A stretch of 64,000 nt of DNA from NCBI GenBank assembly GCA_030272585.1, contig BSYQ01000002.1:4340001-4404000 (forward strand), in the 5' to 3' direction. Source of the DNA: Bryopsis sp. KO-2023. Taxonomy: Eukaryota > Chlorophyta > Ulvophyceae > Bryopsidales > Bryopsidaceae. How positions within the stretch are numbered: the first letter of the stretch is position 1; the number at the start of each line of letters is the position of its first letter. Position numbers and translations under genes: made by a program. The notes beneath the pieces are model-generated. The model searched no databases. It saw nothing but the letters and a program-made list of their open reading frames with translations, and was not told the DNA's origin. Positions 1 to 11,215 of the stretch are shown in pieces.

Positions 1-433
1 TCGAGAAAAAAGCAACCTCCCTGTAAAGTGATACGAACTTCGTGAGCGTTTCTGAAGTTTCCCACGAGAAACTAGAAACAAAGAACTAACAAAAGGTAAA
101 TAACTAGCAATTGCCAACGAAGGTGAGAAGCGTTGAGCACTTAACAACAAACGCGCGACTAGATTCTTTTTTGAGGTAACACCACATGAGAACTCTCTCA
201 ACTCGTCGCTTGACGACATTTGAAGATGTTTTCTTTTTTAATTTACTTTTAAGAAAGGTTCGTCACATTCTTCATGAACGTGGAGTTTTCTTTGTATTTC
301 TCAACTTCAATATACTTTGTAGTGTAACAATGGCCTCCAAGGTTACGGATATTAGAACGACTCACTTCGCCCTCAATTTCAGATTTTCGGTGTAAAAAGC
401 TGGTGTTTCTGGGTGATGTTCGTCTTGGCTCTG
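1..433. other. Left edge, no gene recognised
   Basis: I see no coding region, RNA gene or clear repeat here. Short open frames exist on both strands but have no recognisable domain or splice context. The texture (balanced base use, few homopolymers) matches the decayed repeat sequence that fills the window up to about 7,950. Confidence 0.4.
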
Positions 434-1775
434 TAACGAAGAGCACTTCATTTAAGAAGTGTAATATTGCAGTTGATCCTCAAGTTTTACCCGCCATAGC
501 TCGGATATCGAGTCTTTCAATATTATGGACGAATACACCTAGCAAATTTACTTGATTCTCAAGATTATTTACCCGACTAATTAAAGCACTTGCAACACAC
601 AAGCCTGACCCTCCACCAAACCACCGTAATCATTATACCTTACCTAGATGATTCCGGACGCAATTAACACAATTATAATCCACCTATCGAAGAGTTGTAT
701 GTAGGAGTTGTAGGACGGATATAACATGTTTACTGTAACAATAGCTATCTGACGGCCATAATGGTATACTCTTCCCGGATGATGAGGACGGTCAAGTGTA
801 AATTGTGTATTCAAACTGTTGTGGGCATGCTAGTACCTATAACTATACCCCTCATTAGACCTCATTACAATTCGTGTGAATCTCAAACGTTTTTTCAAAA
901 AAAGCTCGCGTGATGTATTGTCAATTATATTATTATTATTATCGTTATATTATTTCATATCAAAGTTTAACTTTCTATCAAGCCTAATATTTGTTACATC
1001 TTCCCTATATGTATATATGACGTACAAAGCTACAATGAGGTCACGAATCGCAAGTTGTGCCCCGGTTTTAGCCGCATTATAATACTATGCTTAAGCCTCT
1101 GAGAAGAGGTCAGACTCCGAGCGTGAGCGACCCTTAAAAGTTTTCCCGATGATAAGTTGAAGTATACGAGAGAAACCGTAATGTTTGAAAGCTTATTCAA
1201 GGCATTGCAGAATAATCCATGAGCGCTTGTTGGCTCTACGTCCCCAAGCATGGCTTGTTTTCTCTGGGTTCGGGTATATGACTTCACCCAGTATTATTTA
1301 AGCATAATCATGAGCTATTGACTCACATATCAAATAGTACGCACCTCGAACGATAGAAAGAAACTTGATGGTGAGGCCGGGAAGGTCATAAAACTCTTGG
1401 CTAAAATGGACAATACTTTTTCTTTATTTTTATCAAATAAAATGATCTACATGAAAAAACTGAAAATTGAAAGCTCTCCGGCATTGTTGAAGTTACTCGA
1501 GAAAGTTCATGAAAGATAACGATGATGTAGATATGACTCGTATCAATACAATGAGTAACACGTTATTGACGTTAATGCTACGAAATCAAATATCGGCTCA
1601 CTATGGAAGATATCATATGGCTACGACCAGGAGCCAAGACAACAAGCATTTTCTTGACGATGAAAACTGTTTGGAAGGTAAATTGATGATGATTCTTTAC
1701 TATTACGGTGGGCCACTATAACATTTTTTTCTTTTTAGAACACACTATCCACTACTCCCCATGTAGATTGCGTTA
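434..1775 (+). repeat. Left copy of a 1.3-kb inverted repeat
   Basis: This block reappears in reverse complement at 55,576-56,893, about 54 kb away. Collinear matches run from the block starting TAACGAAGAGCAC at 434 to the block ending ATTGCGTTA at 1775. The ends are themselves short inverted repeats (TAACG and CGTTA), as in a transposable element. No flanking target duplication is evident. A frame of about 85 codons on the minus strand (1287-1030) stays open in both copies despite a 3-base length difference, but it lacks an ATG and matches no family I know. A plus-strand frame starting at 1509 is open here and broken by a CAA to TAA change in the other copy. It is probably a non-autonomous or degraded mobile element, class unknown. 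Confidence 0.8.
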
Positions 1776-2289
1776 TGGAGGACTACGAAAGTCAGTATAA
1801 TAGAAATAAATGCGGCTCCTCCCCCATTTTTTCAATGTGATTAATGTTTACTTATAATGTGGGGGAAGTTCCGCAAGGTCAAAAAAACATTAAGGGGCTT
1901 GATGTTGTCCCCGATGGGCGCGAATATCAAGGCATACAATCTACTTGGCAATATGCTTTACTTTGATCCCGCCAAGAGACTCCGCGAAGAAATGTTAATA
2001 GGAAAGTGGCATAGAAATACATCCTATTTGTCGACCTCAAGTCCTAGGATCTAAACATTTTTCAAAGAGATGGGAGTCCCTCGACAGCGCATTCCAACGA
2101 GAAGAAATTGACATAATAGAAAGAAATTGAATGAAGGGGAAAGAAGATTAAGATGCTTGAGTTGATGTTTTAGGGTTCTATATATAAGGATATCAAATGA
2201 ACGGAGCTCCTGTTGGCACAGCGACTGCCAATTTCAATCCATATTAAAATATGAGAAGAAGAAGAAGGAGAGGCCATGATGATGCGCGA
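1776..2289. other. Unassigned decayed sequence
   Basis: No gene or family recognised. It lies between the inverted-repeat copy and a reverse-transcriptase remnant and may be part of the same decayed retroelement. Confidence 0.3.
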
Positions 2290-2640
2290 ATTGGATGCGC
2301 TAGCACGGGCTGGGATAATCAGGTGTGGTAAAAATGAGGAGGAAGGATGTTCCATCAATTATTATGTATTCCAAAAAAAAGTGGAGCAGTGAGACTAAGC
2401 ATTGATCTACGTGGGCTGGATGCTTAAATCGAAGCATGGATTAGTCCTTCGGAGCACACTCTTCCGATTGTTTCACGAGTCCCCCATTGATGGGATAGCT
2501 TTTTCATCATCGACTTGTGGAATGGCTACTTCCAAATCTTTCTCGGAGTGGACATTCGCCCTTTATTTTTTTTCGAATTCCGCTACTTAAGATTCCAGTG
2601 GTGTCGCCTTCCTCAAGGATGAAGTGCTAGCACATGCTAG
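2290..2640 (+). pseudogene. Decayed LTR-retrotransposon reverse transcriptase
   Basis: Reading with frame changes and stops gives the order of motifs of an LTR-retroelement reverse transcriptase. First comes a stretch like ELDALARAGII, then VRLSIDLRGLDA, then FIIDLWNGYFQI (the motif around the first catalytic Asp), then FRYLRFQWCRLPQG. The FxxxDLxxGYFQI and RLPQG blocks are diagnostic of the Ty3/gypsy, BEL and retrovirus-like RT group. At least two frameshifts and several stops interrupt it, and the YxDD block was not found downstream. This is a dead fragment. The exact superfamily is an inference; Ty3/gypsy is the most likely. Confidence 0.55.
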
Positions 2641-3529
2641 TTTCATTGCATTAAAAAACGTTGACTCAATGGCATTGTGCCGAATTCCGTGAACGACATT
2701 CTTTCAGAAGAAAAAGGAGTCAACGATCACGACCAGCGCATTATTCAAGTGTTTGTTATACAAGACCAATATGGACTCTGTAAGTGCGAGCGGATAAGCT
2801 TCAGCTCCGTTTGCCCTGCTTATCGTTCTTGGGGTTTACTATTATTGTAGGGGGCTACAAATGAATGCTTACGAAGCTGGACATAGGGTGCAGTTTGCGA
2901 TTCAGTTTCTGAAGCGGAGCACTTGACAGTTTTATTGTTTTGTTTTGTTTTTCCTTTGGGGGGATTCTGCTAGGAATCAGGGCGGGCTGGGCGGGATGGT
3001 GGTGCTGTTGGATGCATCGTCTACTATTCGTTCGGGGACTCCAGAAGGCTTTTATCCATTTGGCTTAACTCCTACCGATGGTTTCGGGTGGAGGTCTCTT
3101 AGACACACGTTAGTGTAGTAGCTCACAACAGGAACCACACCTGCAGGAACCGCACCTACGGTATGATACGACTTTGTCTGAACGTATGATAGATGATAAG
3201 ACATTGGATAGTGACCACTGTCTCATCACGACGTTGCAATTGAGAGAGAGTCGATAAAAAACTCACTTTGCAAAAACAACCCGATACCCATAGTTTTTTA
3301 TGAAGGAACGAGCGATATATTCATTGTCACTATATCGACAAACTCTTGGCCGTAGTCATGAATTAGCTCTTCGTAAGTCCGGATCGTTAGGAAAGTGAAA
3401 AAAAATCATGTTGGAACTCATTATTGTGTGGAGTAAGAGTGTTGGATTTTTAAAGTGATATATAGGTTTTTTGGCAATGGTGATCCAAGAGCTAGAAAGT
3501 GCTAGGTTAATATGACATGCTATATGCGA
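2641..3529. other. Unassigned decayed sequence
   Basis: No coding region or RNA gene recognised. It lies between an RT remnant and a Gag remnant that have the same orientation, so it may hold unrecognisable parts of the same or neighbouring elements. Confidence 0.3.
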
Positions 3530-4240
3530 ACGGGCAACTTGATGAGCATTTGTAGCTGGACGTTATGTCTAATCATCTTAGTGGTGCGGCAGTTGATTGG
3601 TTGACGCTGTACAAATTGAAATCTTTATTGATACGGTTGAACATGCAGAACGAGTTTTTTTGGGGGCACCTGAATAGTGTTGCTAGGAAAAGATGTGAAG
3701 TTTATTGTTGAAAACTCCGCGCAACCGACGGCCCTCGTTTAAATACGGGATAGGTTTTATATTCAGTTAGCCGAAACATCTGAATTCGCAATGGAGAGTG
3801 ATGATGCTCGGAGAGAGCTCACGAACTTAAAACAATGGAATACCGTGAGAAACTACATACGAGGCTTTCGAAAGCCCGTACTACGAATTCCTGATAATCC
3901 CGTTAAACATCGGTACCTCATCTTCACAGACGGCTTCAAACCAGAAATCCCGAAACTTATTGACCTAATGTACCTGCTGGCATTGAATCCGCCAATATTG
4001 CGGCCGAGCGGCTCGACATCCTCGGTGACGCTAACCAAGGTGGAGGAGGACGTCGAGGGAGGGACAGACTCCTTTGTAAAATCGCCGCCATGCTCCTTGT
4101 GAAAAGTGCATCTTGGTGGATGTACTAAATTGAATAGTAGATTTCCCAACAAATCTGGATGCTATTTGCAAACTGAAAAGAGGTTGTGGCCGAATTAAAG
4201 CACCAATTTAAAAGCATAATTTCGTCGGAGAGCAAGAGTG
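3530..4240 (+). pseudogene. Decayed retrotransposon Gag
   Basis: The open stretch 3791-4102 contains a Gag-like capsid segment with a motif of the form YIRGFRKPVLRIPD followed by YLIFTDGFKPEI. This resembles the capsid consensus of Ty3/gypsy Gag (FRxLxxxIPDMxxxxKxxxFxxGLKPEI). Upstream, with frame changes, comes a stretch with a WLTLYK-like start, and downstream one reading like AAERLDILGDANQGG. Stops and frameshifts break it at several points. It lies in the same orientation as the RT remnant at 2290-2640 but is downstream of it, so the two come from different elements or from a rearranged one. Confidence 0.5.
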
Positions 4241-7200
4241 AAATCACGGATCTTGGTTCAACACAAATCGGTTGTCACTTTCATGAAAACATATACCATA
4301 GCGGTCAACTCGGCGAAGGACGCGCTGTTCGGTCGTAACTTACAACTCGTAAGTCAAAACTCTGCAACACGAGGTTTTGCACGAAGGCATATCAAATCAA
4401 GAATCCTGAATGGTGATTCATGATCCACACTTCACTAGTTTTCCCTAGCCTTCCTGGACTAGGATCAAGGGATGTATGGGAGATGAACGCACATCGCGAG
4501 GACTCTTATCAATGTGTCCCAAATTTTGTTTGAATGTTCAACAGAACTTTGAATTCTTTCTTCTGTTACTCGCTAGAAGGAAAGCACTAGTAGATCCTAC
4601 TTCGAGGCAAGTTGTAATTTCAAGTAATATGAATTATACTTCTTTCTCGGGGACTTGAACAAAGAAACAATGCTACAATAGGGTCGACACTCCTCTTTCT
4701 GCCATACGTAGATTATCTTCCAAAAAAGAAACAAACAGGAAATCTGCTTTCTTGAGACCATACAATACTTCTTTAAATCGCGAAAAAAACTGACAAAAAG
4801 AATGTACGTCTTTCTTTGGTGCGCTCCCAGCCCATCTATGATCCGATGGAGATAGATTGCCCCTCAGCAACGATGGTGATAATATCGGGGTTGAAGAAGA
4901 AGTAAGTTGTGGAGAGGAGCAACAGTTGTGGCCGTGAACTCTTATGCACGGTTAAGCTTTAACCGTTGGATCTTACGGAAAATTTCTTTTCAATTAAAGA
5001 AAGTAGAGTCTCGTGAATGGGTATGCGCACCAAGTTCTTTTAGAATGTTGAAAAAAAAGTAGATTCCCGGTCTATGATGGCATTTAATGGGACCTTATTA
5101 GGCAAAAATAGGCAGCGCGCGCTCTCAATCGACGTCAATTATTAGCTGTTGGCATTGCCCGCCTTAGACGAGAATGCGATAGATTCCGTTTTCTAGGATG
5201 AAACGAATGGGGTTCTCGAGCTTTGATCCGCTTATCTTCATGAAGAGAAAGTTAACATGTGGGGCATGAAAAAGATGCAAGAAAAGTTAAAGAAGAGTTG
5301 AGGAGGTTTAAGTGAAAGTTAATCTATAGGCGTTATTTGCAAACATCTTTCTCGAGCATATTACTTAGGGAGGTTTGACTGTTTGGCAAAAGCGGCGGAG
5401 GGCTACGATGTTGCCGCGATCAAGAGAGGCTGGAGAATCAGCCACCTTCCATAAACTTCCAAGAAGACAACTACACTTAGTTGATGAAGTTCATCACGAC
5501 CAATCTTAAAAGAAACCACATCAATCCTGATAGTGTTTAGTAATATGTGTGTGTGTTGATAGTATCATTGCGACATTTTCGAGAATCCTACATTACGAGA
5601 TTTCTCTCAGCCGTTTTTCACACGGTTTTTTTTATGGTTGGTGCCCTGTCGTTCTCTACATCTTGGGATAATCACAACAAAATTAAGAATCTTACAAGCA
5701 AGAGTAGATGCCTGTTTTATGCCCATCCATTCGTTCTTCAAGCTGAAAAAGGAAAGACAACATCTCAATGCATCACCCGTCCAACTACGTTCGACTATAT
5801 ATTTTTTACGAGGGTGAGCACGAGTGGTTCTTACCCTTTGTCGATAGGATGTCGAATTGGAGTTTTTTCCACGACCAAGCGCATAGGTTCCCAACAATTT
5901 ACAACAATCAAAAATATACTACTATAATTGTCATACCTTGCTCCAAACATCAGCAAACAACATTGAGTCGAACCGGGTAGGGGTGTAATAACAATATTTA
6001 ACGTGAAGAATAATTGAATGCGGAGAACCTTTAAGGCTCTAATAGAAAAATTCCAGCAATACTCTTAGTTACGAGGAGCTATGATGCCCGATATTCTGCA
6101 CTCTCGTTGGATGTTAGTCTATTAGGCTCCATTTTTTTGGCTCGAACTAAAGGGCTTCCATGATTAGTGTTTGTATATATATATATATATATAGATATAT
6201 ATATATATATCTCTTCTGTTTCCTGCTATTTCTCTTTCTCTATTCACGAGAGTTGAGTGAAAGTGCTATTGTCGTTGTCAAAGAAAAAGAAAAAAGTTTG
6301 GAAAATATCATACAAATAGATTCGAAGTTGTCTATGTTAAACATTGTGATATTTTAGAAGAGAGCACAGAGTGAGGTCAGTAATGTACATAAAACATATC
6401 TATAAAAGTCTCTCGTAAGAGAGGGAATCCACACGGCGGGACAGGACACGTCCTTCCTTGATAAAATTCCTTGATAGTAATGAATAAGCATAAGGATCTA
6501 AAAGCTGTTCTACATTGCATAGTTTTCCGGATGAGAGGCGAAGAATTACATCAAGAAGAGGATTCATGGATGCTGGGTACCCGAACAATACAATAAGTGT
6601 TGTCGGTCGTTAAGAGACAGACATATCAAGAACGATGAAGAATGAAATTCGCAAAGTCTCATGATAGCTTCTTTACCTTAGATTTCGTTTATCTTACGTG
6701 GCGATGAAGTTCCTTCGGCCAAATTCAACAACGGGTTGATGCAAAAGGTCACGCATTGACATATTTATCTTTCGCAACATCGTAGCACCACCAAGATGAG
6801 AAATCCGGAAAACATCGTATGTTCAAAACTTTGCAACCTCGCGCATATATCTAAATGCTTTAGCCCCTCTAGCTTTTCTCTTTCGTAACATTAAGGGTAG
6901 CAGGCTTGTCTCCGTGTTGTGTGTGGGTTTGTGTTCAAAGCATCATCAATTGATTATTATAATAAGTTGACATTTCGAAATCGTGTGATTAATTAGAATA
7001 CTTGTTCATCACCTCATGAAGAGGGTGGTGCAATCCTAAGCAACAATCAATCACTACGATAATTGAGGTCTGAGTTAATAATTGTGTGCTTCGAAGAATG
7101 TTTTAGTTACAACTAGGAACACTTCAAGCACTTTTATACAGAAGTCCTGATCATTTTGTTGCACAAAGAGAGAATCGAGGGGTGTTAGAGGTAGGCGACA

Positions 7201-7950
7201 GAAATTTATGTTGCGGGTCACACCAATGGCATTCCTTCGAGGAAATGGGAGAACAAGAGATATGCATCTAAAAAGCAACCCTATATTTTAGATAAGATGC
7301 TAGTCCCGCTCGTTCCACTAATTCTCTTGGAGTTTCATTTTGCGGGATTGAAACGCGTTGTTCCGAGTGCATTGCCTTATTAGGGGGATGGACACAAGAA
7401 GTTAACAAGTGCTGATACTAGGCATGCCACCGGGTCAAGCTAGGCGAAACCCATTTTTTTCCTGACAGAAAAAAACCTCTCGTGAAAAGTGAGTTGTATA
7501 CATTGAATTAATTCTGTGTGTTTTCTTGAGGCTGAAAGCTATCCCCCGCGACGTTATAAAACGCGGGATATAGTTAATAATGGGTCTAAAATGCGATAGG
7601 TCGGCAGTAAATCATGATAGGACATTATGTGTTTCAATAATTCTTCCTACGAGTTTTTTCGTAACGATTGAGTGATGAGGGTGGCTTCGATGGTAAATAA
7701 GGATATTAGGGTTTATGCAAGTGGAAGATTCGATAGAGGCGGTGTTTAATCAAATTGAACGGTACCTAATCAGGGGACCTCTACCATAGTGTGTTTTAGT
7801 GGGACCCTTGTTTTGCCAAAAAAAGTATGATAATATATGCTTGAAGAAAGGAAAGAGAATTTTGTTCCTTTCGAAACACCATGTTTCGTAAACAATGAAA
7901 AAGCATATCACGCATTTGAGAACATAGTACCTTTCTTGCAGGCTCCTATC
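4241..7950. other. Gene-poor decayed region
   Basis: No gene could be supported over 3.7 kb on either strand. Open frames are short, without domains or splice-site context. The only clear structure is a (TA)n microsatellite at about 6,174-6,210. The sequence has the same texture as the retroelement remnants to its left, so I infer old repeat sequence. Confidence 0.4.
6174..6210. repeat. (TA)n microsatellite
   Basis: An alternating TA run of about 37 bases with a single G interruption (ATAGATAT). Seen directly. Confidence 0.95.
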
Positions 7951-10169
7951 ACAAGCCCTGGAAAAAAAAAAGAAGAAAGAAAAAACAAATTTGAGGATAA
8001 TTCAATTCTTTAAAAAAATCAAGAGGTATACATATATATATATCCTTTCATCCGGAAAGACATAGCATTTTTTTTCCGGGGGAAAATCAATCTCTGGTCA
8101 AACATGAAAGGGAAAAAAACCCACAGAAATTTGAAAAGGGGGGGGGGGGGGGGGATGTGCAAAACCTCAAGAAAATGGAGAAATTTCAGTGGGGAGGTTG
8201 AAAAAAAACAAACTTGGAATCTGAAGGGGAGAGAAAACACTGCTAATTCAAGGCTAAAACTAATGGCGATAAGAAATAATCGGAAAAAGAAACTGAAAAA
8301 AAAACAACCAAGGAATCTACAGGGGAAAAAAATTATTGAGAGTCTGAAATCCAAGAACAAAACCACAGAAAAATGAAAAAACAAAATGTTGTTCTTTTTT
8401 TTTATAGAGGGGGATGTTTTATTCCATCTTTTATTCCATCAGTTTGACGAGTTGAAATTGAAAAAAAAATGTCCCTTCTGTTTCTCTGCATTTTAATTTC
8501 AGTTTTCACTATCCAGGCCCAGAATTGAAAAAAGAAAAACTGTACTCTACTTATATTTGGTAAGAAAAGAACTGTTTCCCTTTTGCCTTTAAATCAATTA
8601 TTGACCTGTTTCTCTTCCCCTTTCCTTCCCAAATGTTTTCCAATGCTAAAAAAAAAATTTGAAAACTTAAATGAAAATTTTCGAAACATTTAAACTCTCC
8701 AGAAAGAAAAAAAAATAAACCCTGCAAAGTTGAGCAACTGTTTTTGTTGGTTTTTTACTGGGAAAAAAACTTTTTTTAAAAGAAAAAGTTGTGTAGAGCT
8801 TTTTTTCATGCTACTACTGCAGATGCTCTGGAAGATACGTAATATTTTCTAATACCTTTTTTTTCTCGACGACCTGCGCAGCGAAAGGAAAAGCGGGACA
8901 GCCCTTTTTCACGGAATCATTTGTTTCCCGACCTGTTTTTTTTGCGACCTGGAAAACCTAAACAAGAAAACCAGCAAGTTTTCAAACGAAAGAGCGAAAG
9001 AAAAAAACGAGCACAGCAGAAGGTTTGAAATCCCTTTTTCTAACCGTTGGTCGTTTTGATCGCAGACCCTACTCCCCCTCTTTCCCTTGGGTTCATCCTT
9101 TTTCGCCTCTGGTTTTTTTTTTTCAAGTCGAACTCCCTTTTTTCTCGCGCGCGCACGCTGTGGGTGTTGAAAAAAACCCTTAAGGTTTTTTTCCCCTTTT
9201 TTTCGCCCGCAGATTTTTCTCCTTCCCCTCCCTCCGCGAGCGAAAAAAAAATTCCGAAAATGAGGGGAGTCCAAAAAAAAAACACGATTGCTTTCCACAC
9301 GATTCGACCACCACCCCAGATGCGGTTACGTAAGAATCACCTCCCAGCGTTCGTTATCGATTGAATCATCAACTCATCCCACTTACCCACTCACAGCCCC
9401 AGCAAGCCAGCAAACAGGTAGACTCCCTAACGCCCCAGTGCGACATCGCGCCCACTCCCGACGTGGCGACTTTCCACGCCACTCCATTCGAGGAAACAAG
9501 CGATCGTTGAACCCGCTTCGCCAACACCTGTGAGTCGCGCACTCCTCCTGGCCGCAACCACACCTAATCCCTCCTCTTGAACAAACTCCAGCAAACGGGA
9601 GTGGCTGCGAGCATGGGCGCAGAAAAAAAAAACAGGAACTCGAAAAAAAACCGAGTACAAACTCTACCTCTCTCTCTTTCTCCAGAGAAAAGAAAAAGCA
9701 AAACCAATTCACAGAAGGACAAAAAAAAAAGGGGAAGAGCGTATTATACTTATACCTGCGCCGACATCGCTACAATCAAGTCCAGCCTTTGCCCAGCTCG
9801 CGCGGAGCTTCCCTCGACTCCGCCTGCACACTCTGAGTCGACACTCAGTTCGCCTAAACACCCAACATATTCACACTCTTGTTGGTGGCCAAACGAACGT
9901 GCGACGGACGAACAACGTACTTTGTTTCGACTTCATTACTATACGTTTCGACAAAACGGAGCTCCCAGCCAGATCAGAAGCGAGTCTTGGGCGTTTCGGG
10001 TTCTGGCAACAGGAATCTGTACGCGCACGTGTCTGCGACTGACACGTCCATTGCTGTTTGTGAAAAAAGATGATAGAAGTCTACCAGTGGTTTTTGCGTT
10101 CACGTTTTACCAAAAGAACAGATATCAAAGCTTGTGGCTGGTGGCTGTGTCCGTCAAAAATGTATACGA
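7951..10169. other. Homopolymer-rich stretch, no gene recognised
   Basis: Long A, T and G runs dominate. Several frames stay open for over 100 codons near 8.0-8.4 kb, 8.9-9.4 kb and 9.6-10.3 kb, but open frames on opposite strands overlap one another and are rich in Lys or Phe encoded by the runs, so they are low-complexity artefacts. I see no exon with usable splice sites. Confidence 0.45.
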
Positions 10170-11215
10170 CTGCCCCTTGCACAACCCAGGCTTTCCTGTG
10201 GCGTGTAACGCGCTCATTTCAAAGAGAAACACGACGAAAATTACAGGTGAAACAACGTTGTACCTGCCGTGAGCTCCAAAACTATCACATGATGTGTTTG
10301 AGTCCTTGGGGGGGAGGGGGGACGACTCGTTTAAGAAAAATAGTTCTCTTGTGGAATGACTTCGCTGTATGTTGGTCGTCGTCGTGGGGTTCGCTGGTGT
10401 TGAGTTTTTCGGTACATGAGATATTTGTGTCCAGAATGAGCGTGGCGGTGCTATACCACGCTGAAGTCGGAACAGACCCGCTATCTTTAACAAGATGCAC
10501 GCTGGTGTTGTCCTTGCGACTTAAACCCGAGTTTCCGGCGGGGGTTCAAATCCCTCCCGTCACATTTTCCCTTGTCCATTGATTTTTTTGGATTCAGAAC
10601 TTCCCCACTGACTCGATGAGCCTGTTAAGCAGTTTTCAACGGTCACGGTTGCGGCTACTCGTTATGTTTTGGCTTGGTGGCGTCTTTGGTCGGAACTTTT
10701 TGGGAGTCGTTCGCTGCTGGTTTTCGAGATGAAAGGTGTTCCGTCGTCGCCGTACGTCGACACCGTCGGTCACACCCACGCCGTCACCGGTATCTGTTGC
10801 GATGTTTTGGACCTAGGTGGGTCGTCGGTTGGACTTTGGTGCAAGTCTTTTCCCTTTTCCGTTTTCGTGGTTTGCCTGTTGTTGTTGTTTCGCTGAGGTG
10901 CTCAAGGAACGAGCTTCGGAGGGTCCCCCTTACACCCCAATCACAGTATGCTGATGTTCTCCCTGGGTTTTTTATCGCCACGTCTCTGCTGCTGTGCCCA
11001 GGTGAAAATCCACAAGCAACTTTACTGGCAGTATGAGGGCTGTGGTCCAGCCTGTGGATGAGTGCAATTTATTTTCTGTGGAGGAACCAGCCCACAGCTC
11101 AAACTATTATATGAATGCCATTGCTTGTGATTTCAGGAATCACCAGCAGTGTGTTCCACAAAGCGTGTGTGTGGGGGGAAAAATCGATTCGTTTTATTAT
11201 CGATAAAAGAGCGTC
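10170..11215 (+). repeat. Dispersed repeat, copy A (tRNA-like segment inside)
   Basis: Collinear with copy C (23,255-24,355) and, inverted, with copy D (25,640-26,430). Shared blocks in order: (1) a hairpin-like block near 10,228-10,275 ending GTGAGCTC; (2) a G-rich tract GGGGGGGAGGGGGG near 10,310; (3) GTCCAGAATGAGCGTGG followed by GACCCGCTATCTTTAACAAG; (4) the tRNA-like segment; (5) a block near 10,805 (GGTGGGTCGTCGGTTGGAC); (6) AACGAGCTTCGGAG with CCCCAATCACAG near 10,900-10,950; (7) CACCAGCAGTGTGTTCCACA and TTTATTATCGATAA near 11,140-11,210. No protein is evident. I infer a non-autonomous element family; its class is unknown. Confidence 0.75.
10494..10563 (+). other. tRNA-like segment in repeat copy A
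   Basis: It contains GGTTCAAATCC at 10,543-10,553, a perfect RNA polymerase III B box, inside a good T-arm (stem GGGGG/CCCTC, loop TTCAAAT), followed by CCGTCACA like a tRNA 3' acceptor end. The A-box region is degraded here (GCTGGTGTTG). I could not fold a convincing acceptor-to-anticodon structure, so I call it tRNA-derived and not a tRNA gene. Confidence 0.65.

Noticed and set aside
1030-1287. 85-codon frame conserved in both inverted-repeat copies as a gene
   Set aside because: It has no ATG and no family; two recent copies of a repeat can keep a chance frame open. Kept as a note under the repeat.
6160-6357. Small ORF rich in Tyr/Ile
   Set aside because: Its first half is the (TA)n microsatellite.
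9577-10272. 231-codon plus-strand frame
   Set aside because: Lys/Ser-rich start from A runs, then it enters repeat copy A; no domain, and the frame is not conserved in copies C and D.
10430-10563. Functional tRNA gene
   Set aside because: The B box and T-arm are good, but there is no matching 5' acceptor strand or anticodon arm, and the segment is embedded in a larger repeat present in three copies.
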